Origin: Pterobdella sp. o SKG-2022
Lineage: Eukaryota > Annelida > Clitellata > Hirudinida > Piscicolidae
NCBI GenBank assembly: GCA_964035795.1
Contig: OZ038321.1
Location: 24,062,850 to 24,126,849, forward strand
DNA: 64,000 nucleotides
Direction of reading: 5' to 3'
The position numbers and the translations under genes were made by a program. The notes beneath the pieces were generated by a model, which saw only the letters and a program-made list of their open reading frames with translations, was not told the origin of the DNA and did no database searches. Below are positions 1 through 12,800 of the stretch, piece after piece. Positions within the stretch are counted from its first letter, which is position 1; each line of letters opens with the position of its first letter.

Positions 1-3000
1 TTGAACAACCATTTTGTTCAACCAACATATTGCAGCAATAGTCAAAAATGCAATATTCACCTCCAAGCTATCAAAAAAATTTGGAAATGTCTCAAATTAC
101 AAACTGCACTCAACCTCGTCTTTGCATTGATCATTTTCAAACTTCACCACCGTGCATTTTTTTTATTTTCATTATTCTATTTTTATCAAAAACCTAAAAA
201 CACAGCTGCTTTGAAAACTATAACTGGCTAGTTTGCTTCAAAGGATTAATTTAAAAATTACAGCAACAATCTATGAGTGCTTTAACATAAAAAAACTCAA
301 AACTTAGTCAAATCATCCACATTTGAAGCATTTTACACCCCTTAAAGTCAAGTGATCTAACTAGATAAAACAAAGTTTCTATACATTCTTTAACTTGTAC
401 TGCCCAGTAACTTCTTTTTTTTTCAAAATTCTATGTATTTGTAACTCATTTGAAGGTTCGTTTAGAAATAATTTAAACACTGTAAATATTTTGAAACAAT
501 GCCTTAGACTCTGTGACACAAGTGATATTCTGTTTAGTGCTCTAAAATTTGAAAATCCCAATGAATAAATATAATAATTTTAACATAAAACAAAAACTTT
601 CAAGTTTTAAAATTTGTAACATTAAAGAGTGAATAATGAAATGGTTCAAATTTGTTTTTTTCAAACTAAATAAAAAACAATGGCTAAGTACCGTTAAAGG
701 TTTTTTCCTTCAATTCAAACTTTATTCATAAACCACTTCCAAACTTCATAATTATGTATTAAAATTTCCATTTCCAAATAACAAATAGGTTTGGTCAAAT
801 AATTTATCATTTTCCTACACTGATGTAAGGATGTTTAAAAGCACTATTTAAAATGAAATTAAGAGTGGAAGCTTTTCATTATTGAATTAAATAGCAAAGC
901 TATATCGAATAATGCAATAATAAAGCTACCATCAAACAAATTTTAACTCAATTAAGCTATAAAAGACAAGGAAAGAATCGAGAAGGTAGACTAAACATTA
1001 CGTGAAAGCACTGAGATTCCTAAATTTTATTTGAGCGATTATTTTCAACGTTCATAAAAGCATCAATCTTATCCACTAATAATGATTTCATAAAAGTTTG
1101 GGTTTTGAATAAATTTCATGAGACCATGTGTTTCAATCAGCAGATTTTAGTTGCGCATTTTTATTTTTGTCGAATAACTGTTAAAAAATTACAGAACCAT
1201 TTTTTATACTTTTTGCTTTATTACTTCTTTTAAACAAAATTTATGCCATAAACTTTCAAATAATAAAACTAATCGAAAGAATAATTGAATTTTAGACTTA
1301 CTCAATTTGTTATCATTTACAGAGTTGGTTATCAATTGGGGACACTTTATAAAGCTTAAAATGATTTAAGCTCAAACTATTTTGAGTAAGATCGTCTTAA
1401 ATCACCCAATAGATTCACTCCAAATTTTCAAATGAATGTTTTTCGAGACAAACTAGATATTTGTGATTTCTGTGCACACTGAAAATTTTTTAAAGCAAGT
1501 TATTTTCAAAAAAAAAACCTTCAAAAAAATGAGTTTTTTGAATGAATATAGTTCTAAATAATATTTACAATTGTAAAGATGTAAGATAGTGCATTATTAG
1601 CTATGTTTTGAATGTATTGCATGTTTTTTGCTCATTTGAAAATCTTGTCACGTAAAATGTAATAAAATTATTTTTTCTATAAATTAACTCTTTGATTCTA
1701 CTTCAAATAAATTAAATTTCCAGAATTTACATATATATATTATAAAAATAAAATTTTATCCACCAAGGAAGAAGCTTGCATTTATTTGATTAAAACTTTT
1801 TTTCATTTCGGATTTGTTTAAATAGAATGTTACTTAACGTTCTCCACATTGAAAAAGTTAATTTGTTAATATATAGTAGGGCAGATAAGATAGACCAAAC
1901 AAACAACTGAAAAACTTTTTTATTTTATTTTAGAAACAGAACTGAAAAAAAAAAATTCTATCTTTGGTGGTGGAATTACAGTTTTTTGCATGACCCCAGT
2001 TTTCATGAAATGTTTAGTTTTCCCAATTTATATGTGTCTAGAAATAAGTTAAAATTCCATTAATTTGATCAGAAACTCTATTAAAGCGTGTATATTTTCG
2101 TTTAAAACTATAAAAATAATATAATAATAAGTGAAAAATGTTTAATAAAACATGGCTGAAAGCAATTTTTGAAAATGACAAAGTAATAAATTGAAAAAAA
2201 AAACGAGTTTGCAAGACGTATAACTCTTTATAGTTATGTGCCTGTATATTCCAAAGCGCATATAAGACGAGAAAAGCCGCTCCGACACATCAAAAAAACT
2301 TCTGACAGTCATTTTTTAATGAAATTTTCGAAAATATATTTTTTCTTCATTGTCAATTCAAGGAATAATTTTTGAAAAGGTAATTTTTTGGATTTTACTC
2401 ATTCTTATTACTTTAAATTTCTGCGTGGAAATTCTCACAAGCTAAAATATATTTTTTGAAAAACGTATTTTAAATTTATTTCAAAACAAAAGCAATATTA
2501 TCAGTGGACTAGTCATTTTCATTGAATATTAAGTTTCCACGCGAATAAAAAACCCTGACACCAGATAATTAATTACACCCAGTTACTTTGTCCACTTAAT
2601 TTTTCGGGCAAGTTTTCTCATTATTTGGTTGTTTTATTTCATTCAAAATCAACACAGTTTATCAGATTAGCCACAAGAACTTTTTTGAAATGAAACTTTA
2701 GTTGTCACGGATCTAGTTAAACACAAACTTAATCATTGAAAAAGTTGAATTTCAAGAAACTACAAAAAACTTCCACTAACAAAATACTGGAACTTAAAAA
2801 ATCCGTAAAAGCTGAACGGAAACTACAATCGTGAAATACTGACGAAAAATATTTATACCCATTTTGCATCTTTTTCAACTTCCGTTTGGAATCTTACGTT
2901 TTCCTCAAAGAGTAAGATACTTTTCGTTTTTTATTTTCTCATAAAATATTTTTAAAATAATTTGTATTTTTTATTTTTACAGAATTGCTAATTAGAATCA

Positions 3001-3396
3001 TATAAAAAAAATTGAAATATTTTTTTTGATCTTATTTTATATTTTTTAGCGCTTTCCCGACTTATTCGCTTATTGAAACTGGGAGAAATTTATTTAATTC
3101 AGAAATAATTGTTGAAAACACCTTTCTCACTCCAATATTTTTTACATGATGAAACTGAAATATAGCCGTTAGCAATCTTAAATAATATAGAAATTTTAAA
3201 TAACGATTTTTAAATTTATAAAATTTTCAATCTTGCATTTCAAAATTACTTTATTTAAACACAAAACACATTTTCACAAAATTATTGGATTACTTCGACA
3301 AAATACTTTTGAGAAAAAATTTGAATAGGTTTTATCAATTATTTTATGGAAATAAAACATATTTTCAAACTAAATATGTAAAAATCAAACGCAGGT
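1..3396. other. AT-rich region, no supported gene
   Basis: I see no coding exon here. Open frames are short and lack family motifs, splice context or coding-like composition. The region lies upstream of the receptor gene and may hold its promoter and a noncoding 5' exon. The start codon at 3397 is preceded by a gcag/gt sequence that could be a splice acceptor, so the true transcription start may lie further upstream in this stretch or outside the window. Confidence 0.5.
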
Positions 3397-3835
3397 ATGA
3401 AAGTGCCATCAACTTTTTGGAATGTTATTTTGGGGATGCTATTAGTTGCGTCCATTGAAAAAGTTAACATAGAAAGCAACGAAGTAATAAAAGAAATTAA
3501 AACTATTAGTCGATTAAAAGAACTGGACGGGTTTTTAAATGAAGAAATATATTCTCCGTTAGAAAAAGATTATGGGGAAAAATCAATACAAAAGCGATTA
3601 AGCAAAGAAAACCTAAAAACAGATGAACGTGTTCCAGAAACTAAAAATAATTTTCATTTCAACAGTCACCAAAATAGAAGTTCAAAAAATTGTTATCCAA
3701 TCGAAAAGGCAAAAGTTAGAAAGAGGGAGACAGACAGTGCTTTGAAGAGTTGCCTGGAAAGTCGAGAAACATGTTTTCTTGATGCAAACTGCACTGAATT
3801 ATGGCAGAAAGTGACTGCACATTGTGACGATTCAA
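3397..3835 (+). CDS. GFR-alpha-like exon 1: signal peptide, linker, first half of domain 1
   Basis: Codes for 146 residues plus one base (phase 1). A hydrophobic N-terminus (WNVILGMLLVAS) suggests a signal peptide. A charged linker follows, then four cysteines at 119, 126, 132 and 143 (SCLESRETC, ANC, AHC) with the spacing of the first half of a GFR-alpha domain. The donor is gtttga at 3836. Reading through gives a stop 6 codons later, which supports splicing. Confidence 0.8.
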
Positions 3836-6800
3836 GTTTGAAATACTTTTTTTAAATTAATTTTTTATTTAACTAACGTTTGTGTTTTTGACTATAAATA
3901 GACGTTTGAATTTTTATAGTTTTCTGTATTTAAAAATTATTTTTAAAAAAAAGTCCGAATCAGTGAAAGATTTAGTCCTATCGGTTTCAAGTTCAATTTG
4001 AAAAACTAAAACAACGTACAATGTTCTTGAAAACCATTTAGCAAACTGATACTTGGAATTTTTTATTGAAAATCAAATAAATACTTTTTCAAATGTTGGT
4101 TTGAAAGAACGATTTAAAAGATATGAATCAAACCCCTTGAAAATATTATAATCAAAATCTCTATTCTACAAAAATTAATTTAAAGTCAAATTAAATTTTT
4201 AATTTAACTGCTTAAAAATATTTTCTTTAAACAGTAAAATAAAGAAAAATATATTAGGAAAAATAATATGTTATTATAAAACAGACAAAATACGCAAACC
4301 TCTAGAGAAATTTTGCAAAACTCAAAAACGAAAGTTGTAGTCACATAGTTTACTGAAGAACTGTAAATTATTTGATGTTTGAACTATTTATAAAAAAACT
4401 TATAATCCAATAATCATGAATAAAATAAACTTAAATTGAAACTATTTGAGTTTTTTTTTCCATTATTTTATACCTTTTGATAAAAATTATGAAATAATTA
4501 ACTAATAGTCAAATTTGAAATTTTCTAACAAATTCTCACAAAGCAGTGCAGAAAACAAAAAAAAATTATATTCAAACTTTAAAATTATAAATGCTTCTCA
4601 AATTTCAACAGATTTAGTCAACTTTTTAGTGAGGATTAGAATCAAACGAGGCTCTAATGCTCGTTGTGTAACATAACACCCTCTTCGAATAAAACTTTTA
4701 ATCTGGCAACATCATCGCAGATTTCCTCTTATTCAAAATGATTTTTATGAAATGATACGTTTTTTTCAAATTTTTATAACCATTAAAAAAGGGTTTTAGT
4801 TTTCGTGAGATATTTAGTTAAAATTTTTTGAATCTGCGAAAATCTTTCTTGACATGGTAATGATTTTGAAAGTACGAGATTTTCTCTGAAACTTAAAACA
4901 AAACAATAAAATTTGTAATAAAATGCTTTAAATACTAAAGATAAAAAAATACTACAAAAGATGTTTAAAAAAGACACTTTCAGCAAAAAACTAATCAACA
5001 TTTAAAAAAATTACTGCTGGAAAATTTTTGAAATCAATAAAACTATGATTAAATTGCCCAGGAATAAAACTGCAAGTGAGTGAATAGTTGAAAAAGTTTT
5101 TTACATTCATTAAGCGCTTTTATGGGTGCCAAAAGAGTAGTTGAAATGATTACATAATTCTAAATTTTTTAATTTATCATTATAAATTTCTCTTTGTTGC
5201 TTCTGAAGTTTAATACTTTCTTCGGGATTTCAAACAGTTGTGACAAGTTTTTGATTATATAAACTATTTTGAACAGTTGTTATGTATTTATAATTATATG
5301 GAAAGGATTATAAAAACTCACTTGTTTGACATTTTCAATTAAAAATGCAGAAAAATCAATTTTTAAAAGCTTTGACTCAATGCTGCATGATTTTTAAATA
5401 ATTCAACAACTATTGGTTTTTATTGTTTGAAATACGTTTATTTAAATAGTTCAGAATATTTTTTTTTAATTTTAAATACAGATCGTTTTGGTGAAACTCA
5501 AAAATATCGAATAGTTAAACAAGAAGTTTAAAGTTTATTGTTAGATTGAATAAAGTTACAGTCTCCGATATAGCCAATCATAAAGCTATTCAAGAGAAAA
5601 TAAATAAATTTCAATTTTTTTCCTAGAACTAACCAAACATCTATAATTATTATCCGTGACAGAATCTCTACTCCACTAAATCAAAAAAATCGAAAAAGTG
5701 CCGAAAAGCAATAAAATTCGAGAAAAAACATTTTCATGTTTTCTATCTTTTTAAATTCTGTTATATTTTTTGAATACGGCGTACAGGAATAAAGAGGCTA
5801 AAATTGATTGCGATTCTATTAAGATAAAAACAAAAATAATTTTCTCAAAAGGGTTAGAGATCATGTAAGAGTCTATTTCGAAAAAGGTAAGGTCATTTAG
5901 AAATGTTCTGTTTGGGTGCCAAGGTTTATGCCAACAAAAAGCGGCTCAAAAACCACAATAAAACATGCAGATAACAAGAGTCTTTATAATTGGCTGTGAA
6001 TATGTAACACGTTTAAACTGGAAAAGACAATTAAAACATAATGTATGGGGCTTTTTTGGATTTGAAGCAAAAACAAGTTTGAACTTTGTATGGGGTTATC
6101 TCATTCCAAACAAATAGAGCTTTAAAAAATATAATGTTAACTACAGCGCAAAAGTTAAACGCATAAAAACTATAATTCTAGTTTTGGCATTACTTTTGAA
6201 GATGTATGAAAAGGTTTGCAAAAAACTTTTTGAAAGTTCATAAAAACGCTACAAAGCGAAGTTTGGTAGGCTTACTCGCGGTTGGTTTGTAGACACAAAT
6301 AGCAAGATTTTTATGTTCTCTTTCATTTCATCATATACACGACAAAATCTTTGAAAAATAAGACTTGACAATTTTCTATATTCAAAAATTTTTCACTAAA
6401 ATAAATTTTCAAAATAAAAAAAATGTTTTGAATTTTTATTTACAAGGCTTGTTGTTTATGTAGTTTTATTCAGGTCCTAGTTATTTTTGTAGTCTCGCGA
6501 GACATTGTCCTCTCAAGCACAACCGTTGTTAACGCTGTTACTGCATCTTTATTTTTTTTCTTTTTTTAAACCAACTCTTCAAACATTCCCACTTTTTGAG
6601 ATAATATTTGTACAAAAACTAGAAGTTTAGAGACAAATTCTCCGTTTATATGCGTTAGTCGGATTCTATCGTGGTTTCACCTCCTTTTTCAGCATCATAT
6701 TTGAAAACCAATTTTACCAAAAGTGAAAGATAATTTCTAACATTTATCAAGCGTGTATTTTTATCAATCATTTTTTTAATATATTTTCAGTTTTTTATTT

Positions 6801-9800
6801 TTAGTTATTCTTTCAAGTCATATTGAAAAAGAATTTTGTTATATTGATTGAATGTTATCGTGCATTCATCCAATTTCTTTTATATATAAAAACTTCAAGC
6901 ATACAACTTTATAATTTATGATCTAATTTTTAATATCGCAACTTCCATTATTATTTTCATTTCTAATGTTTTAAACACAAAATAAAACTTTTTGCTTAAA
7001 AAATTCAGCAAAAAATAATTTAGATCAAACTAATACAAACTGTCACGTAGTCTAGATACTTATTACAGTTAATTGCTTAAAAGCAGTTTCAAACACAAAA
7101 CTCAATCTTTTGAAATATTCATAATTGAAATTGTTTTAAGCTTCAAATTAATCTTTACTATTTGAATTTCTATTAAATGAATAACTTCAATGAAATTACT
7201 GTTTTTGTAAGTAAGAAACCGATTTTTGATCAAAAATCAAATTAATCATTGAGCTATAAAGAATGATGCTGTTGCATAACGTTGTAACTTTCCATGCGTT
7301 CATACATCTTTCCTTCAATTTGACGTTATTTATGCGATTTTTTCGAGATTCCTATAACGTTATGTTAAAATGTATGTTTAAAAAAATATCTGCAAATACC
7401 TATAATATGTGGTTAACTGTATCAAATAGCGAGATGAAAATGCTTTTTTTAATAATTAAAGCCACTATAAAGAATTTTAAAATAATTAATTTTAATAATG
7501 AAATAGGTATCTTTTGTTGAAACTTAGTGTATTCAGTTTTTTAAATCGATTTTATTAAAATGATCTTTAAAAACCCTCTGAAGTAAGCTTTTCAAACCAA
7601 AAATTAACAAAAATCAGAGTCAAAAAACTCAAAATTTTTTGACAGTAGAAGTTAAGCATTTCAATAAAACAATCATTAGTTTAACAATGATGGCTGAATA
7701 CACTTCCTCTCTTTTATTTTCTTCAGTTTCATGCTAATAATTAAACTAAATGAAGATAATCAAACTATTTTTTAAAATTTAATATAAGATATAAGTTTAG
7801 ATAAGGTGGTTTTTAGTTCGTTCTTTAAATCAACTTATAAATTTATATTTTCAACTGAGTATAGGATATTGAACAATATTTCAATAAATCTGAGATGATT
7901 TGTTTTTCAGAAAAATAAACAGGTTCTTTTATTTTATTTAGGCAGTAAATAAGGACTGTTAAATAAGGTTGGATTGGGAACGTGAGAACCGCAAGCAATC
8001 CTTAAAGTCTCTTTTATGCTATCAAATATAACCGAATGAGTAGAGATAACGTGCTGAAAAATGATTTTTTCACTTTTTTTGTTTTACTCAATATTTTTTT
8101 ACTCTAGGTTTCTAAAATTTTGTGGATTTTTATTTTTTTAATGCTGTTTTAAATCGTCTAAAGATTAATTTTTTTTACTTGAAGTTTTATAATTTTTTTC
8201 TAATCCATAATTTTTCCCCTACCACTTCATTTAAACTCACATCCCCACTTTGAGTTCCGTCTTTACACGTCAAGAAACTGAGTTTTTGTTCACTTATTTG
8301 ATTTTTTGTTCTTATTTATTATTCTTTAAAACTTCAGCGATTCTCACCAGCTTCTAGAATTGTCAAACCTACCACTACAACATGCTCATCTTGCAAGTAC
8401 TGTCATCGCAGCTACTCCACATTTAGTTGTCCACAGACATTCTTATTCTTTCATAGTTTCACACTATAAACTTCAGCTTTTGAATCATGTTTCTTACACA
8501 TTGACTCCTACCTTTCTTATTGTTCAGCAGCGAGCACATTTTAAGATGGGACCTCCATTTTAAGTTCTATAACACATCTATTCCGACCAAACTTGTTTTC
8601 TCAAAATCTTTAGTTACTCTAAAAAATCTTTTTTCATCATATACTTTTTACAGTTTTAACTGAAATCTGTAATTTTGAACATGTCGATAATGTCACAAAA
8701 TTCCATATAGTCTTTCACGTTTTTTTCTTCATACATACTCATGAGAAACATTCATATACTTTGCAGAAATTTTTTGAAAATCAATCTTATCTGATTTTTA
8801 CCTTGCTTGCTTTTGCATCGCTGAAGGCCAAAGTATCTTTATCTTCACTTTTCATGATTTTCTCGGTAATCTACCGTCTTTTTAAATTCTTAAAGTATAT
8901 CTTTTCTTTTCTTTTTCATTTTTTCCCATTTTTTTTTTGGCTAATTGTTTCAACAACCCAAACTTTTTTCCACATGATAACATTTTTCTCCAATGGAACA
9001 TCGTCTAGTCGAACACAATTTACTCATTACTTTAGAATACCTTTTTTTCATGTTCAAGATTTTAGAATAAAACTCATTTTATATTGACTCAGCTTTGTTC
9101 TACTTTTGTTTTTGCTGAGTATGTTTTCAGTTTTCCAAGAACTTTGTGAATTACATTATTTTCCAACAATCATCTTTTTCGGAGCAGGTAAGCAATTTTT
9201 CGTTACTTAAGACTGCGAATATTCTGTTATCTTTATATTTTTTCAAACGTAACTATCAAAATGATTTTTCATGTGGTATCCAAGTAGCTATTTTTTCAAA
9301 TACATTTTATCAGAAATCACGCAGCCAAATATGTCTTCAAACTGACCACCTTCTTTTCTCGTGTTTGTTTTGACCCTGTGTATTAGTTACTAATTCTTAA
9401 AGAACCCAGTTTATTTAACTTTTCTAGCTTTTGTATATTAACATTTTTTTATCAAAAAATTTCACAAAACTCTCAGATTCTTACATTCTGACATTGGTCT
9501 TTTCTAGATCAATTTGAGTTCATGGCACTCAACATTTTTAACAAAAACCTCAAACTTTTGCTACATCATGTACGACAACTAGAATGTCACTTCCGTAAGC
9601 GCTTTCAATGACATTCTAGTTGTATTCATTATGTGTTTCATGAAATTTATAAATATTTCTAATTTATATTCAATATTTTTTGTTTTTATCTTCTCATTTT
9701 TTGAAACAAGATTATTTGACAAGGCATGATTCTGCCTACAAATGAAACACTTAATGAACTTCGAATTCAAAAATATCGTTTTACAAAATTTTAAAATTAA

Positions 9801-12800
9801 AAAATATTTCAAAAGTAGGATTTTTTAGCGCTAAATTGAAACACTGTTAGTATCTACTTTGGCAACCTTTATCTTCAACTTTTTTATCTACACTTCGCAA
9901 CAAGCAACATGATTCAAGGAAAAATTGCAATCTTTTTGATTTGCCATTTGAAATAAGAGTTTAAAAAATTTAAATAATATGGATTACGATGAGTGAATTG
10001 ATAATGTAGATTTTCTTAAAAAAACTTCGCGTATTGAGTAAATATATACCCGGTGTTTGCTCCCCTCACAAGTGAATTGAGATATAATAATATTTCAAAA
10101 TATTAGCTAGTAGTTGAGTTTAGTAAAATGTGTCTATGATTACTGAATATTTCATAAGTTCCAGTAAGCCTATTCATTTTGAGTAACAATGTTTAGTAAG
10201 ATAGAATTTTTCTGAAATTGCTCTCGAAGTTCTGTGTTATGTTTTAAAACAATTTTAATTTTTAGAGACTAATTTTGAAGCAAAATAACATTTAGCAACT
10301 AAATAATTCGGAAAATTAAAATGTGAATAACTGCTCAAAAAGATGAAAAAATGTTGTAAAAAATAATTGCCTTAATAATTAAAAAGTTTTTTTTTCATTT
10401 CTTATTTAGCCATTACATGTACAGAATAAACTTCAATGATTTTGCATTAGATTTTCTAGTAGTGACATAAGGAAAACACATTTAAACTAATAATTTGAAC
10501 ATTTGAATCCCAAAATAACCCAACATTAAACCTAAAAAATGACAACTATTTTTACATTTTGAATTTCAACTCATTTCAAGTTTATTCATTCAAACTTCAA
10601 CATAAAGCATAATTCACCTCTAAAATACCATTTAATTTGATGTTTTTCAATAAAAAACAAAATTTTTTTGACTAAAATTGAAATAAGACATTTTCAGTTG
10701 ATTTTATTGTTTCACTCAACCAATTTGAGTAAAAAATTTTGAAAAGCTGACAAATACTCTTCTAAATGTTCCCATATGGAACTTAGATTTAAAAAGTGCA
10801 GCAAATTGGAGAGTTTGCGAGTTCCCCAACGTGAAGGGTTTTCAAATACTCTTTAGACGCCAATTTTCGTTTGCTCAAATTACTGAAGCCAATAAAATAA
10901 CAAAAATCCTTATTTTTAAATATAAATAATTCATAGCTTTTCCTAAAAATCCACTCTTTTGGTGATTAATACATAATCAACTTACTTAAAAATTTTCATT
11001 AAAATTCAAAAATTCTTTTGGAATATATAACAAAATTCAGTTTAAATTTGACTAAAAAAACGCAAATGAATATAAGTTCAAAAAAATATTTCAGAAAAAT
11101 CTTATTTGGTGGAACAATATTTGCGAGGTATTCATAAATTTTTTCAATAAAATCTGAATATTCGAAAAATTCTGAATATAGAAATTTTTAATTCAACGAT
11201 ATTGATATTATCATAATAAAATAGTTTTAAAAAATTAGAAATAAATTATTTATATTAAAAACCTTTTCAGAAAATAAGCATGGAAAATTATATGAAAAGT
11301 ATGATAAATTCAAATCAAAGGTATTATAATCCCTTCATCTCTGAGTTTTTCAACATAATTTACACCTGAAAATCTGCCAGTCTTTTATCTAAAGTAAACT
11401 ATGTGAATATTGGAGCATTTAACACGTGTTTTGAACAATCAATAGTTCCGATTTTTTTAATTATATTGAAACTTACTCATTCAAAAAAGTTGTTTCATTT
11501 TGAACTCTAGCTTCTAGTTAGATGAAAATTTTTTTGAATGTATCAAATAGGATACTATTAAAAAAAACTAACTGAAAAGTAAATTTTTTTGTGGAATGAA
11601 ATTAAACTTTCGTTTCAGTGAGAAGAAATCAGAAAAACTCTGTATTAAACTCAAAATTTAAAGCTATAAACTTCAAAAAATCGTAATTTAGTATCAAAAG
11701 TATATCGAATTCACAAAATTAGCTTGCACATAATAAATAAAAACACTAAATAATTTTTAAAATTTGTGCTTACAACATTTCTTAACCACCACACCAATTT
11801 ATTCCTTCTCATAAAACAACCTCTTCTCTACTTCAGCATTTTGTTTGCTTGTGTTGATATGCAGCATCACTATGGATTACTTGAGACATAGGAAAATAAT
11901 AATGGCTTATTCTTACTGGCACGTTGACATCACAAGATTCCTAAAGCATTATTGCAAATTTTCTTGCATTTCATCTTTTCTTATCTTTCTCGTTATTTTT
12001 AGCGTTTTTGTTAAAATTTTTGTTTATAAAAAATTCATAATTTTATTTCTTATCAATAAATTTGACTATCTTAAAAATTAATAAACTCGAAAAAATATTA
12101 TTTTTTCGTTTTTAATCTTCTCCATCTACTTGAAACACAAATTGACCTAATTATTTTTACAAACTCCCATCCCACATAAACCCCCTAGTTGCATTTTTTT
12201 TCAGAAATAACTACACAAGCGCGTTTTAATGATATTAATTAAACTCAAAGCGAAATTTTTTCTCATTTTTAAATCGAAATTCAAAAATTTAGTCAGATTC
12301 AATTTCACGTAGTTTCTTTGTTATTCATTATTCACTCTAATTAAAAAGCTTCGGTTAAATTTTAAGTTTATAAATTTTTTTTTTTTCTGAATCTACTTTT
12401 TGAATATCAAATAAAAGCATTGGTTCGACTCTAAGAGCATAATTCCAAGTAAAATTTCATATTTCTCATAGAATATCAAATTCAACTTTACAAAAACCCA
12501 AATCCATTTTCAAATAAAAGTAAATACTAAAAAATCTTTTGTCATTCAAGTCTTATCTCGAAAATAGCATGCTAAAACGTTAATTTCATTTACGAAAGTT
12601 CAAATTCAAGTTTTTTTTTCCAAAATATATGTATTTTTTTTCTTACTCAAATGTATTCATGTCTCACAAAGGTTTACAAAACAGTCGTTGTAAGAATAAT
12701 TCAAAAATGTTTGAAAACTATTTCAAAACTTTGTTCGTTTGGAAAATTGAATTCGTTTCAATGGGTTAATTTTACTATGGTATACTTCTTCCAAATTCAA

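Noticed and set aside
1..231. 76-codon frame at the window edge
   Set aside because: Low-complexity hydrophobic translation without motif; may be cut by the edge but has no positive support.
6474..6530. Cysteine-containing frame (SYFCSLARHCPLKHNR) after tttattcag in receptor intron 1
   Set aside because: The start phase fits, but no good donor follows, cysteine spacing does not match the domain, and the exon is not needed.
8341..8470. Cys-rich frame (TCSSCKYCHRSYSTFSC) in receptor intron 1
   Set aside because: Not GFR-like, no in-phase splice partners, and a frame of this size is expected by chance in 10 kb.
11840..12081. 78-codon open frame with hydrophobic C-terminus
   Set aside because: Composition is that of AT-rich intron (Phe/Ile/Lys); no start context, homology or splice support.
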